A DNA stretch of 64,000 nucleotides, taken from Pedobacter sp. AK013. Lineage in GTDB: Bacteria > Bacteroidota > Bacteroidia > Sphingobacteriales > Sphingobacteriaceae. The notes under the pieces were generated by a model. The model was not told the origin of the DNA, did not search any database, and saw nothing but the letters and a program-made list of their open reading frames with translations. Numbering within the stretch: the stretch's first letter is position 1; every line of letters begins with the position of its first letter. The position numbers were made by a program, and so were the translations under genes. Of this stretch, positions 18,861-27,088 are shown piece by piece. Where the stretch lies: assembly GCF_014205835.1 (NCBI RefSeq), contig NZ_JACHCQ010000004.1:163627-227626 (forward strand), read 5' to 3'.

Positions 18861-19106
18861 GTTTTGGAAATCAGGGTTCTGTTTCAATCGGTCCCGAAAT
18901 CTCCGTTATTCGCTTTACTTCTCCCGATGGAAAAATCGGGATCGTGTTCGCTACTACCGGGTTTAGTTAACTTAAGTCTGTGCAGGTAACAACGTTTTCT
19001 AAACCCGACATTGCGGATACCGGCCTGTGTTTAAGGCCTGCAGGTGTATGAGCATGTGGCGGGACTGACGTGAAAATGAAACACAGGTATTGCTTTTCTA
19101 AAAAAT
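18861..19106 (+). repeat. Dispersed intergenic element, copy C (full length)
   Basis: It has the same order as copy B: left end TTTTGGAAA, hairpin TCCCGAT/ATCGGGA, stem CGGGTTTAG / CTAAACCCG, block GGCCTGCAGG, block GGCGGGACTGACG and right end TATTGCTTTTCTAAAA. It sits in direct orientation 40 bp after copy B, forming a tandem pair. Confidence 0.7.
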
Positions 19107-19230
19107 AAATAAACTATATTTTAAACTTTAGTGAGTTGCAGCGTGTTTCCCTTAAACCCTAATTGTAGGCCCAATCTCACATCTCAAACCTAATATCTTA
19201 AATCTAACCTCGTGTCTCGAACAAAAAGCG

Positions 19231-19238
19231 TATTTTTG
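19231..19238 (+). promoter_or_regulatory. -7 element close to the radical SAM gene start
   Basis: TATTTTTG fits TAnnTTTG and ends 6 nt before ATG 19245, predicting a leaderless or extremely short leader transcript. It rules out the in-frame GTG at 19212 as the start. Confidence 0.65.
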
Positions 19239-19244
19239 CAATTA

Positions 19245-20192
19245 ATGGGAACACTTGTAGATTCAGGGATAAAGGGATATAAAAATTACGGTACGTATTT
19301 GCGCGAAAAATATAAAGGGCAGCGCGTGTTTAAAGTAATTGTAGATGGTGGTTTTACCTGTCCTAATCGCGATGGCAGTAAGGGCTACGGTGGATGTACA
19401 TATTGTAATGTAGATTCTTTTACACCAGAACCCTCGCGTAAAAATCCAAATATTAAAGATCAGCTTGCCGAAGGCATGTTAAGGGCTAAAACTTCTTATA
19501 AAGCTGATAAGTATATTGTTTATTTTCAGCCGAACACCAATACTTACGCTCCGGTGCATTATTTAAAGATGATGTACGATGAGGCCTTATCTATTAATAC
19601 TGAAGATATAGTGGGATTTGCAGTGGGTACCCGCCCAGATTGTATCGATGCCGAAAAGGTAGCTTTATTAGAAAGTTATACCGATCGTTTTGATGTAGAC
19701 TTAGAAATGGGTATGGAATCTATCTATGATGAAACCCTCGATCAGATTAACAGGGGCTGCAGCCATGGCGAATTTGTTGCCGCGGTTGAGCTTTTAAAAG
19801 ACAGTAAGCTTGATTTGTGTGTGCATACTATTTTTGGCTTCCCTTGGGAAACCAGAGCGCAGATGTACGGTTATATTCACGAAATTAACCGTTTTCCTCA
19901 AATTAAGTTTGTTAAATTTCACCATCTTCATGTTGTAGAGGGTTCTATAATGGGTGCTAAATACAAAAAAGAGCCTTTTAAATTATTTTCACTTGAAGAA
20001 TATACGGATCTGCTTTGCGAGTTGATTCCGCTTTTGCGTCCAGATATTGTTATTCAACGCCTTTTTGGCATTTCGGACTGGGATTTGCTAATTGCACCAA
20101 ATTGGGGGCTTAATAAATCAGCAATTCAAACGTATATGGATAAAGAAATAGAAAAAAGAGGAATAGTTCAGGGATCTGATTATTTTTCTTAA
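19245..20192 (+). CDS. TIGR01212 (YhcC-like) radical SAM protein, 315 aa
   Basis: The [4Fe-4S] cluster cysteines form CPNRDGSKGYGGCTYC, the long CX11CX2C spacing characteristic of the TIGR01212/YhcC family rather than the usual CX3CX2C. The family-typical YFQPNTNTYAP and DLEMGMES motifs follow, the latter corresponding to the SAM-contacting strand. Members are distant relatives of Elp3-like radical SAM enzymes; the biological reaction is not established. Length is normal. The start at 19245 is fixed by the promoter position. A perfect palindromic terminator follows at 20220-20247. Confidence 0.9.
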   Translation: MGTLVDSGIKGYKNYGTYLREKYKGQRVFKVIVDGGFTCPNRDGSKGYGGCTYCNVDSFTPEPSRKNPNIKDQLAEGMLRAKTSYKADKYIVYFQPNTNTYAPVHYLKMMYDEALSINTEDIVGFAVGTRPDCIDAEKVALLESYTDRFDVDLEMGMESIYDETLDQINRGCSHGEFVAAVELLKDSKLDLCVHTIFGFPWETRAQMYGYIHEINRFPQIKFVKFHHLHVVEGSIMGAKYKKEPFKLFSLEEYTDLLCELIPLLRPDIVIQRLFGISDWDLLIAPNWGLNKSAIQTYMDKEIEKRGIVQGSDYFS

Positions 20193-20219
20193 AAATATAA
20201 AATTCTTAATAATTTTTAG

Positions 20220-20247
20220 AAAAACCCATGAAATTTCATGGGTTTTT
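20220..20247 (+). terminator. Palindromic terminator of the radical SAM gene
   Basis: AAAAACCCATGAAA pairs exactly with TTTCATGGGTTTTT without a separate loop. The A and T flanks make it usable in both directions. Confidence 0.8.
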
Positions 20248-20485
20248 CTGTTATTAATAAGTTTTTTAGGATAATTTTTGTAAATTTTAGATAAAATCAG
20301 GTAAATGATGGTTAATATGTGATTTTGTTTTTATTAAAAACTTATATTAAAATCCCCTCAATTTTTTGTTATTTTTAATTTTACGGTTAATTTTTGTTCT
20401 GTTTAATAAAAATCATTCGTTTTTATTAAAATATTTCAATTTAATGGTGTAAAAACTACAATATGTCGTATTTTTATAAAAATAA
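20248..20485. other. Very AT-rich upstream region of amt
   Basis: About 240 bp made almost only of A and T with T-runs and TATTTTTATAAAAATA-type symmetry. I see no gene. It may be bent DNA upstream of the operators at 20486-20521. Confidence 0.4.
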
Positions 20486-20521
20486 ATCAAACGTTTGATC
20501 TATAATTATCAATCGTTTGAT
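20486..20521 (+). promoter_or_regulatory. Paired palindromic operators upstream of amt
   Basis: ATCAAACGTTTGAT (20486-20499) is a perfect 14-bp palindrome. ATCAATCGTTTGAT (20508-20521) is the same with one mismatch. Their centres are 22 bp apart, about two helical turns, so dimers would sit on the same face. They lie 39-74 bp before the amt ATG. The cognate regulator is not in the window. Confidence 0.6.
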
Positions 20522-20559
20522 CAATAGTTAAAAATCACAAACAAATTAAACTAAAAACT

Positions 20560-21966
20560 ATGAGTAAATTCTCCTTTAAACAGTATGCGCCTTTTGCGAT
20601 ATTGATGATTGTCGCAATTTTCGCTCTATTTATTCCACTTCTCCCTAATTTTGATGAAGGCAAGTACAGTGGACCTGATATTGCATTTATATTAATCGCA
20701 GCTGCGCTTGTATTTTTAATGACTCCAGGTCTTGCATTCTTTTATGGTGGTATGGTTCACCGTAAAAATGTATTATCCACAATGATTAAAAGTGTTGTAG
20801 CGGCAGGAGTAATTACAGTTTTGTGGACAGTTGTTGGTTTTAGTTTGGCCTTTGGAGATACCATCGGTGGCTTTATCGGAAATCCATCAACATTTTTGTT
20901 CTTCAAAGGTGTAAATTCTGGAGCACCACATCTTCAAGGAGGATCAGACTTAACTATTCCGCTTTCTTTATTTGCTGTGTTTCAATTAATGTTTGCCATT
21001 ATTACACCAGGTTTGGTAGTTGGGGCAGTAGCAGAACGTATTCGTTTTACTTCATACATTCTGTTTATTGTTTTGTTCGCAATATTTGTTTATTCTCCTT
21101 TGGCCCACTGGACATGGCACCCACAAGGTTTCTTGTTTAAAATGGGCGTGTTAGATTTTGCAGGCGGTACAGTAGTACACATTTCTGCAGGTATGGCAGC
21201 TTTAGCAGGAGCATTGGTTTTAAAACGTAGAAAATCTCACTTAGAGCATAAAGAAGTTCCACCAGCTAATATTCCATATGTATTAATTGGTACTGGTTTG
21301 TTATGGTTCGGTTGGTTCGGTTTTAATGCAGGTTCTGCATTAAGCGCGGGTAGCTTAGCTGTTTCGGCATTTTTAACTACAAATACTGCTGCCGGTGCTG
21401 CTGGCTTATCTTGGATGTTCTTTGATGTTGCAAGAGGCAAAAAACCTTCTGTGTTAGGTTTTTGTATCGGAGCAGTAGTTGGCTTAGTGGCCATTACACC
21501 AGGAGCAGGTTTTGTAAGTATTTCGGCCAGTATATTTATTGGTGCTATTGCTGCTGTTATTTCTAACCTTGTGGTTACATGGAAACAAAAAACCAGTTTG
21601 GATGATACATTAGATGTTTTCCCTTGTCACGGTGTAGGTGGTATCGTTGGTATGTTGTTAACTGGTGTTTTTGCTACAAAAACAGTAAATGCTGCCGGTG
21701 CTGACGGATTATTTTATGGTAACCCAGCTTTCTTTATTACACAATTAAAAGGTGCAGTAATCGTAATCATCTTCAGTTTCGTTGTATCGTTTGTTATTTT
21801 CAAACTGGTAAATCTGATCAATCCAATCAGGGTTTCTGAAGAAGAAGAAGAGTTAGGTCTTGATGCATCTCAACATGATGAGAAATACTCTCAAGGAACC
21901 TTACTGGTTGAAGAAAGAGCCATCTATATCGAAAAAAACAGCCCATTAACCGAATCAATTTCTTAA
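20560..21966 (+). CDS. amt: Ammonium transporter, 468 aa
   Basis: Amt/Rh-family inner-membrane ammonia/ammonium channel. The periplasmic recruitment region carries PGLAFFYGGMV, and the pore twin histidines are His207 (VVHISAG) and His357 (PCHGVGGIVG). Eleven helices are expected. The first about 30 residues form an extra hydrophobic N-terminal segment that could be a signal peptide or a twelfth span. The acidic C-terminal tail (EEEEELGLDAS) is the part on which PII proteins act in other species, but no glnB/glnK gene is adjacent. An outer-membrane porin gene follows 36 bp downstream and is probably cotranscribed. Confidence 0.95.
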   Translation: MSKFSFKQYAPFAILMIVAIFALFIPLLPNFDEGKYSGPDIAFILIAAALVFLMTPGLAFFYGGMVHRKNVLSTMIKSVVAAGVITVLWTVVGFSLAFGDTIGGFIGNPSTFLFFKGVNSGAPHLQGGSDLTIPLSLFAVFQLMFAIITPGLVVGAVAERIRFTSYILFIVLFAIFVYSPLAHWTWHPQGFLFKMGVLDFAGGTVVHISAGMAALAGALVLKRRKSHLEHKEVPPANIPYVLIGTGLLWFGWFGFNAGSALSAGSLAVSAFLTTNTAAGAAGLSWMFFDVARGKKPSVLGFCIGAVVGLVAITPGAGFVSISASIFIGAIAAVISNLVVTWKQKTSLDDTLDVFPCHGVGGIVGMLLTGVFATKTVNAAGADGLFYGNPAFFITQLKGAVIVIIFSFVVSFVIFKLVNLINPIRVSEEEEELGLDASQHDEKYSQGTLLVEERAIYIEKNSPLTESIS

Positions 21967-22002
21967 AGATTTTATATATCTAAACTCAAATCAAGCTCAA
22001 AC

Positions 22003-23028
22003 ATGAAGAAACTTTTAACAGCTATTTTTGCAATGGCCAGCACTACGTGTGCCCTGGCTCAAGAAACCACCACATCGCCACTTGAAATTTCAGGGTCGGT
22101 AGATACGTACTTTAAATATGATTTTGCCAAGAATCCATTAAATGCAAAAACATCTTTTGTAACAGATCACAACTCAGTATCACTAGGGATGATTGATATT
22201 GCGCTGAAGAAAAAAACAGGCAAGGCTTCATTTGTTGGAGAGCTTTCTTTTGGCCCGAGAGGACAATCGCAATCTATTCCTGATGCTGCCGCTGGTGGTT
22301 CTTCATTTAATATCCAGAATTTATATGTTAACTACGAGTTCACAAATGAGTTTAGCATGACGGCTGGTTACATGGGTACGTTTATTGGATATGAGGTAAT
22401 TTCTCCGGTTGGAAACTTCAACTACTCAACTTCATATTTATTTACCAATGGTCCATTCCAAAATGCAGGTATTAAAGCAACTTATAAATTCAGCGATAAA
22501 GTAAGTTTAATGGCTGGTTTATTTAATGATTGGAATGTTTACAGCGCATCGCGAGGTGTTTCGGCCATTGGCGGCCAGCTAATGGTTGCACCGGTAGAAG
22601 GTTGGACAGCCTACATTAATGCTTTATTGGGCGCAGGTTTTGGTGGGTACGGAACCATTGTGGATTTAACTACTGCGTATCAGATTACGGAAAAGTTTAA
22701 ATTAGGTTTAAATGCTGCTAATTATGATATTAAGGATAGTGCTGTACCAGGAAGTTATGCTGGTGCTGCTTTATACCCTCAGTACGCAGTATTAGATGCC
22801 GTAACTTTAGGGTTAAGAGGTGAATACTTCAAATTTAAAGCAGCAGGTGCAGTTCCAGCTACAGCCTTTACAGCAGTAACACTTACCGCAAACATTAAAT
22901 CTGGTGGTTTAACCTTTATCCCAGAGGTAAGATTAGACCACAACAGTGATAAACCTTTCTTTAAAGAAGGTGGCGCTGCGGCACCAAATGGAGGTCAGTT
23001 CTCTTTAGCAGCTGTTTACGCTTTTTAA
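22003..23028 (+). CDS. OmpL-like (Bbp2) beta-barrel porin, 341 aa
   Basis: A signal peptide ends at ALAQ near residue 20. The rest shows beta-barrel alternation, starting LEISGSVDTYFKYDF and ending SLAAVYAF with a C-terminal Phe. The pattern FNIQNLYVNYEF...AGYMGTFIGYEVISPVGNFNYS fits the Bbp2/OmpL-like porin family common in Bacteroidota. Its position directly after amt suggests it lets ammonium or small nitrogen compounds cross the outer membrane; this is inference from context. A strong terminator follows. Confidence 0.82.
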   Translation: MKKLLTAIFAMASTTCALAQETTTSPLEISGSVDTYFKYDFAKNPLNAKTSFVTDHNSVSLGMIDIALKKKTGKASFVGELSFGPRGQSQSIPDAAAGGSSFNIQNLYVNYEFTNEFSMTAGYMGTFIGYEVISPVGNFNYSTSYLFTNGPFQNAGIKATYKFSDKVSLMAGLFNDWNVYSASRGVSAIGGQLMVAPVEGWTAYINALLGAGFGGYGTIVDLTTAYQITEKFKLGLNAANYDIKDSAVPGSYAGAALYPQYAVLDAVTLGLRGEYFKFKAAGAVPATAFTAVTLTANIKSGGLTFIPEVRLDHNSDKPFFKEGGAAAPNGGQFSLAAVYAF

Positions 23029-23046
23029 GTAAATAAATAATATTAG

Positions 23047-23078
23047 GCCGTCTCGATGTAAAATCGGGACGGCTTTTT
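23047..23078 (+). terminator. Terminator of the amt-porin operon
   Basis: GCCGTCTCGAT (23047-23057) pairs with ATCGGGACGGC (23063-23073), with one G-T pair, followed by TTTTT. Confidence 0.85.
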
Positions 23079-23120
23079 CTTATCTTTAAATATTTAGATT
23101 TATCTATTAACCGATTTTAC

Positions 23121-23699
23121 ATGAAATATCTTCTTTTTATTATTGTTGCCACCTTTTCAATTCAATTATCTGCACAGCAAAAACAGTTTTCTAAAGATGA
23201 TAACGGTAAATTTATCTATTATAAGGTTGTAGATTCTCAACGGGTAAGCAAAGATACTTTGCTGCAAAGAGCGAAAGCTTTCGTTAATGTTGCTTATAAA
23301 AAATCGATGGTTGAGGAAAGTGTTACTGATTCTTCTGTGTTAGCTAAAGGTACGATAGTAATTGATAAAACAATTTTAGTTGCTGGCCATCCAAGTGGGG
23401 AGGTAAGTTATAATTTTGTTTTTGAGGCACGCAATGGAAAATATAGATTCTGGCTAACTGATATGTTGTTTATTCCATACCAGAGAGATCGTTATGGAAA
23501 TTTTGTGCCGACTACAAAAATTGGTGTGCCTTTAGAGCGTACGCCAGGTAAGCTGAATGCAGGTGCATGGAAAGATATTTTAAATAGCACTTATCTTAAA
23601 GTTGAAAAATTTGGCGACGATTTTAAAAAGTATTTAGCGACCAGCAGGGTGGAGAAAGCCAAAAAGAAAGTCGAAACCATTTCTACTAAACAATGGTAG
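23121..23699 (+). CDS. Secreted DUF4468-like protein, 192 aa
   Basis: A signal peptide ends at LSAQ near residue 19. The mature part alternates strand and helix and contains YNFVFEARNGKYRFWLTDM, which resembles the DUF4468 (TBP-like fold) family found in periplasmic proteins of Bacteroidota; function unknown. A Lys-rich tail closes the protein. Its last 14 bp overlap the 3' end of the convergent SRPBCC gene, so both reading frames use the same DNA there. It has no obvious tie to the amt operon, from which a terminator separates it. Confidence 0.65.
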   Translation: MKYLLFIIVATFSIQLSAQQKQFSKDDNGKFIYYKVVDSQRVSKDTLLQRAKAFVNVAYKKSMVEESVTDSSVLAKGTIVIDKTILVAGHPSGEVSYNFVFEARNGKYRFWLTDMLFIPYQRDRYGNFVPTTKIGVPLERTPGKLNAGAWKDILNSTYLKVEKFGDDFKKYLATSRVEKAKKKVETISTKQW

Positions 23700-24177
23700 T
23701 TGATGCGTACTGAAATTTTCCAAATAACTCTTCTACTTTCTGGGAGCGGAATTTAAAAATCTCGTTGATTTTGTTGTTCACCACAACGGTATTTGCAATA
23801 ATGCCGATTGGTCCCCAACCGATGCCGTAATGCAAAATATCGTGCATTAATACGCCGTCGTGTACCTTTTCGAAATGATGCTGGTGATGCCAGAATGCAA
23901 ATGGACCAAACCGCTGTTCGTCAATAAAATATTCTTTATCCTTAACATGCGTTATTTCTGTTACCCAATTTAGTTTGATACCGAACAAAGGCGAAACTTT
24001 GTAAGTAATGATCAGACCGGGATACATTTTGGTTTTGGCCATGTTAGGGGAAGTTACCTCAAATGTCATGTTTTTCGGTGTAATCTCGGCTAAATTCAAT
24101 GGTGAAGAGAAAAAGTCCCATGCGGTATCTAGGTCGGCAGGAAGTTTTTGCGTAAATTCTAATCTATATGTTTTCAA
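23686..24177 (-). CDS. SRPBCC-fold protein, 163 aa
   Basis: This small cytoplasmic protein has the START/polyketide-cyclase (SRPBCC) pattern: an N-terminal strand RLEFTQKLPADLDTAWDFFS, a loop with LAEITPKNMTFEV, FGPFAFWHHQHHFEK in the central sheet, and a long C-terminal helix with FRSQKVEELFG. Similar proteins are often annotated as cell-division-inhibitor-like or ligand-binding proteins; the ligand is unknown. It overlaps the convergent gene by 14 bp at the 3' end. Confidence 0.75.
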   Translation of the reverse strand: MKTYRLEFTQKLPADLDTAWDFFSSPLNLAEITPKNMTFEVTSPNMAKTKMYPGLIITYKVSPLFGIKLNWVTEITHVKDKEYFIDEQRFGPFAFWHHQHHFEKVHDGVLMHDILHYGIGWGPIGIIANTVVVNNKINEIFKFRSQKVEELFGKFQYASTTIV

Positions 24178-24506
24178 GTTTCCGTTTTAGAGCACAACAA
24201 TAAAGATGCAGTTTTGTTGAGAATAGTTTAGGTTTAATCGTAAAGTTCACATAATGAAGGCGCAGAGATCGCAGAGTTTGGGTATGCTAATCTATTTACA
24301 TCTTTTTTTATCGCAAAGTTGTACGGTTTTAGTCACTTAAACCCGAAGCGAAATGCCGATATTTCAATCGGCAGAAGCTAGGGCAAGACTGCAATAACCA
24401 AAAAGATATTGCAATTTGCTTTCCAAGAAAAATAAACTCTGTATTAAAACAACCAGCTTTGACAAATTTTTAACACTTGGATAAGAAATTTGTCAAAGCA
24501 TTTATG
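24178..24506. other. Spacer with word tract and repeat element copy D
   Basis: There is no gene. It holds GGCGCAGAGATCGCAGAG (about 24259-24276), a doubled word, and a degenerate element copy (24336-24434). The inverted words TTTGACAAATTT / AATTTGTCAAAG at 24458-24500 may form a terminator for the gene that ends at 24507... no U-tract is clear. Confidence 0.4.
24336..24434 (+). repeat. Dispersed intergenic element, degenerate copy D
   Basis: It shows CTTAAACCCGAAG..ATGCCGAT, then GGGCAAGACTGCAATAAC and the right end TTTGCTTTCCAAGAAAAA, in the same order as copies B and C. The left half is not recognisable. Confidence 0.4.
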
Positions 24507-24980
24507 CTAATGCACCATTTTATCGGCACAGGTTGAACTTGCAAATGCTTCTGGTTTAGCCTTAAAAATAAAGCCCATGCTTAAAATATATCCCATGGCA
24601 TCATTAAGCGCCTTGTTTGATTTAAACGATGGACTCGTATTGATATCGGCATGTACTTCGAGTGCAACATCATAAATGTCAAGTAAATCGCAAATAGAGT
24701 AAGCTGTTTCAATAGATTTTTGTACTTCCATTAACATTCTTTCTTTTATACTTACCTGTTGTGAGCTCTTTTCCTGGTTGATATACATAAAACCACCATG
24801 ATGTTCTCTTAACAGAACAATTACGGTTGCAAAATCGGTTACTGCCCCTTTAACCTGCGAATCGGTACCGATGCAAACTTTAAGCTTATAGCCATTTTCT
24901 GTTTCTCTGATAATCGCATTTTCTACTTCTTCTAGGATTGAAGACTGAATAATTTCACCACTAAATTTTTTCCACGTCAT
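24507..24980 (-). CDS. YkuK-like (DUF458) RNase H-fold protein, 157 aa
   Basis: The protein shows the family's CIGTDSQVKG near the start of the RNase H-like fold, a middle EVHADINTSPSFKSNKAL and the C-terminal ...KPEAFASSTCADKMVH, all typical of the YkuK/DUF458 family. The acidic residues in GTDSQ and HADIN are positioned as in RNase H-type active sites, but no activity has been assigned. Length matches the Bacillus protein (about 170 aa). It stands alone on the minus strand. Confidence 0.8.
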   Translation of the reverse strand: MTWKKFSGEIIQSSILEEVENAIIRETENGYKLKVCIGTDSQVKGAVTDFATVIVLLREHHGGFMYINQEKSSQQVSIKERMLMEVQKSIETAYSICDLLDIYDVALEVHADINTSPSFKSNKALNDAMGYILSMGFIFKAKPEAFASSTCADKMVH

Positions 24981-25194
24981 ACATTTGAGTTTTTGAGGTT
25001 AACGAATGGTAATCAGGTTTTTATAAAAATAGGCGCTAAAAATTAAATATATGTTAAGTGCAGATTGTTTATTTGCTAACAAAAAGTTAGTTATCAACAA
25101 GTTACTCATAATAGTTTAGATGGACTTATTATTTCTTGAAACAAATTATTATTCGGTCAGTTAATATTTGTACATTCATTAAAAATTCTTAATT

Positions 25195-25413
25195 ATGAGA
25201 GCAGAATTGATTCAAGAGCTTCAGTTATTACAAAATAGCAGAGCGAATAAATTTGCAGATGAACTGGCTGACAAGATTTTATCTTCGGTTGATGCAGTTA
25301 ACGAAAAAGTGCTATCATCAATGTCTAAACGTGGTAACATGTTAATGTTACTCGAAAAAAGATTAAACTTTTCTACCCTGCGGAAACTTAGGAAGAGATT
25401 TTTCAGGCCCTAA
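25195..25413 (+). CDS. Small basic hypothetical protein, 72 aa
   Basis: The frame starts at ATG 25195 in MRAELIQELQLLQNSRANKF and is helical throughout, with a basic end KRLNFSTLRKLRKRFFRP. I do not recognise a family. The clear start, an upstream AT-rich leader with TAATATTTG (one base longer than the consensus spacing), and the 51-bp gap to the helicase gene suggest a real gene, possibly cotranscribed with the helicase. Confidence 0.5.
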   Translation: MRAELIQELQLLQNSRANKFADELADKILSSVDAVNEKVLSSMSKRGNMLMLLEKRLNFSTLRKLRKRFFRP

Positions 25414-25463
25414 CCAAGAGTGCCGTTTTTGCCCTAAAGAGAAATGATTACCTTTATGGCGGA

Positions 25464-26768
25464 ATGATAGAAAATGCCTTAAAAAAATTAAACATTACTG
25501 CACTTAATCAGATGCAGGAGTCTTCTGTAAAAGCAGCCAAGACTGGTAAAGATGTGATATTGATTGCGCCAACGGGTTCGGGGAAAACGCTGGCCTTTTT
25601 ATTGCCATTACTTTCCAACTTAAAAGCCGGAGTTAAGGGCGTGCAAGCCTTAGTTTTGGTGCATTCGAGAGAGCTTGCCTTACAAATAGAGCAGGTTTTT
25701 AAACAAATGGGTACTCCATTTAAAGTAAACTGCTGTTATGGTGGGCATGCTGTGCGGATAGAAAAGAATAACCTTGCGCATCCGCCTGCAGTGTTAATCG
25801 GAACGCCTGGTAGGATAGCTTATCATTTAGAGCATCAGAACTTTGATGAATCTTTTATCGAAACCTTAATCTTAGACGAATTTGATAAGGCGCTCGAGTT
25901 TGGTTTTGAAAACGATATGTCTTACATCATTGGCTCGTTGCTTTCATTAAAACAGCGTATACTTACTTCTGCTACCAAAATGGAAGAAATTCCTGCTTTC
26001 GTAAAGTTAAATGCACCTATTGAAGTCGATTTTTCAAAAAATATCGAGACAAAGCCAGATCTAAAGCTCAAAAAAATAACAGCACCTACGGCTGATAAAT
26101 TAGATTATCTTTTCAGATTATTGAGTAAAATAGGCAGTAAAAATACATTGGTTTTCTGTAATCATAGGGAAACGGTAGATCGGATAAGTGATTTACTCTA
26201 TGAAAATGGTTTAGGACATGATGTTTTTCACGGAGGGATGGAACAGTTCGATCGTGAAAAGGCATTGCTTAAATTTAGAAATGGTAGCCATCGGATTTTA
26301 ATTACAACAGATTTAGCCGCCCGTGGTCTCGATATTCCTGAAGTAGAGCACATTGTACATTATCAATTGCCCTACACCGAAGATGCTTATATCCATCGCA
26401 ACGGTAGAACGGCAAGGATGCATGCAAAGGGAACGGCATATGCTATTTTAACTACAGAAGAGCATTATAAATATTTACCGGATGATATTGAAGAAGAAGT
26501 TTTATCAGAGCAGTATAAATTACCAGAAGCCAGCGATTGGGTAACTTTATATCTTGCACATGGCAAGAAGGATAAAATTAACAAAATTGATATTGTAGGT
26601 TTATTTTTGCAGAAAGGTAATTTAACAAAAGAAGATCTTGGCTTGATCGAAGTTAAAGATACTACGAGTTACATCGCGGTTAAAAGAAGCAAAGTAGAGA
26701 AATTATTAAAAGCATTAAGTGGCGAAAAAATTAAAGGGAAAAAACTTAAATTAGAAGTGGCCAGTTAG
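25464..26768 (+). CDS. DEAD-box RNA helicase with DbpA-like C-terminal domain, 434 aa
   Basis: ATP-dependent RNA helicase. Motif I is APTGSGKT, motif Ia reads HSRELALQ, Ib TPGR, motif II is DEFD in place of DEAD, motif III SAT, and the second RecA domain has HGGMEQFDRE, TDLAARGLD and HRNGRTAR in place of the common HRIGRTGR. The last about 75 residues resemble the DbpA RNA-binding domain, which targets 23S rRNA. A ribosome-assembly role is a fair inference. The variant motif II and VI residues are notable but leave the acidic metal ligand and arginine fingers in place. Confidence 0.88.
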   Translation: MIENALKKLNITALNQMQESSVKAAKTGKDVILIAPTGSGKTLAFLLPLLSNLKAGVKGVQALVLVHSRELALQIEQVFKQMGTPFKVNCCYGGHAVRIEKNNLAHPPAVLIGTPGRIAYHLEHQNFDESFIETLILDEFDKALEFGFENDMSYIIGSLLSLKQRILTSATKMEEIPAFVKLNAPIEVDFSKNIETKPDLKLKKITAPTADKLDYLFRLLSKIGSKNTLVFCNHRETVDRISDLLYENGLGHDVFHGGMEQFDREKALLKFRNGSHRILITTDLAARGLDIPEVEHIVHYQLPYTEDAYIHRNGRTARMHAKGTAYAILTTEEHYKYLPDDIEEEVLSEQYKLPEASDWVTLYLAHGKKDKINKIDIVGLFLQKGNLTKEDLGLIEVKDTTSYIAVKRSKVEKLLKALSGEKIKGKKLKLEVAS

Positions 26769-26854
26769 ATCGATAAGTCCGAAGTTGTAGCATTTTATAA
26801 CATTACAACTTACAACATTCACTAATTCAGTATTCTACCATTCAATAATTAACA

Positions 26855-27088
26855 ATGAGCAACAACGATATATTAAAAAAACTGAGAGTAGCCTTATCAT
26901 TAAAAACAGAGGATATTATAACCATTTGCGATCTCGTTGGATTTAAGGTAACCAAGGCAGAACTGGGCGATATTTTCAGGAATGAAGACCACGAGAATTT
27001 TAAACCCTGTGGCGATCAGATCCTGCGTAATTTTTTAAATGGTCTGGTAATTTATAAAAGAGGTCCGAGGGATGAGAAAAAGCAATAA
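26855..27088 (+). CDS. DUF1456 (YehS-like) single-repeat protein, 77 aa
   Basis: The sequence NNDILKKLRVALSLKTEDII plus GDIFRNEDHENFKPCGDQIL and FLNGLVIYKRG matches the DUF1456 repeat of E. coli YehS. YehS carries two repeats in about 156 aa; this protein has one. No function is known. Its end overlaps the next start by 17 bp in another frame, and a drifting-word tract (about 26798-26850) precedes it. Confidence 0.75.
   Translation: MSNNDILKKLRVALSLKTEDIITICDLVGFKVTKAELGDIFRNEDHENFKPCGDQILRNFLNGLVIYKRGPRDEKKQ

Larger units (their letters stand above)
18391..19230. other. Long spacer filled by a terminator and two tandem repeat elements
   Basis: No gene is visible. The spacer holds a terminator (18479-18509), two copies of a 244-246 bp element (18577-18820, 18861-19106) and a drifting-word tract (19165-19210) composed of ATCTCAnA / AATCTnA words, ending at the promoter of the radical SAM gene. 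Confidence 0.6.
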
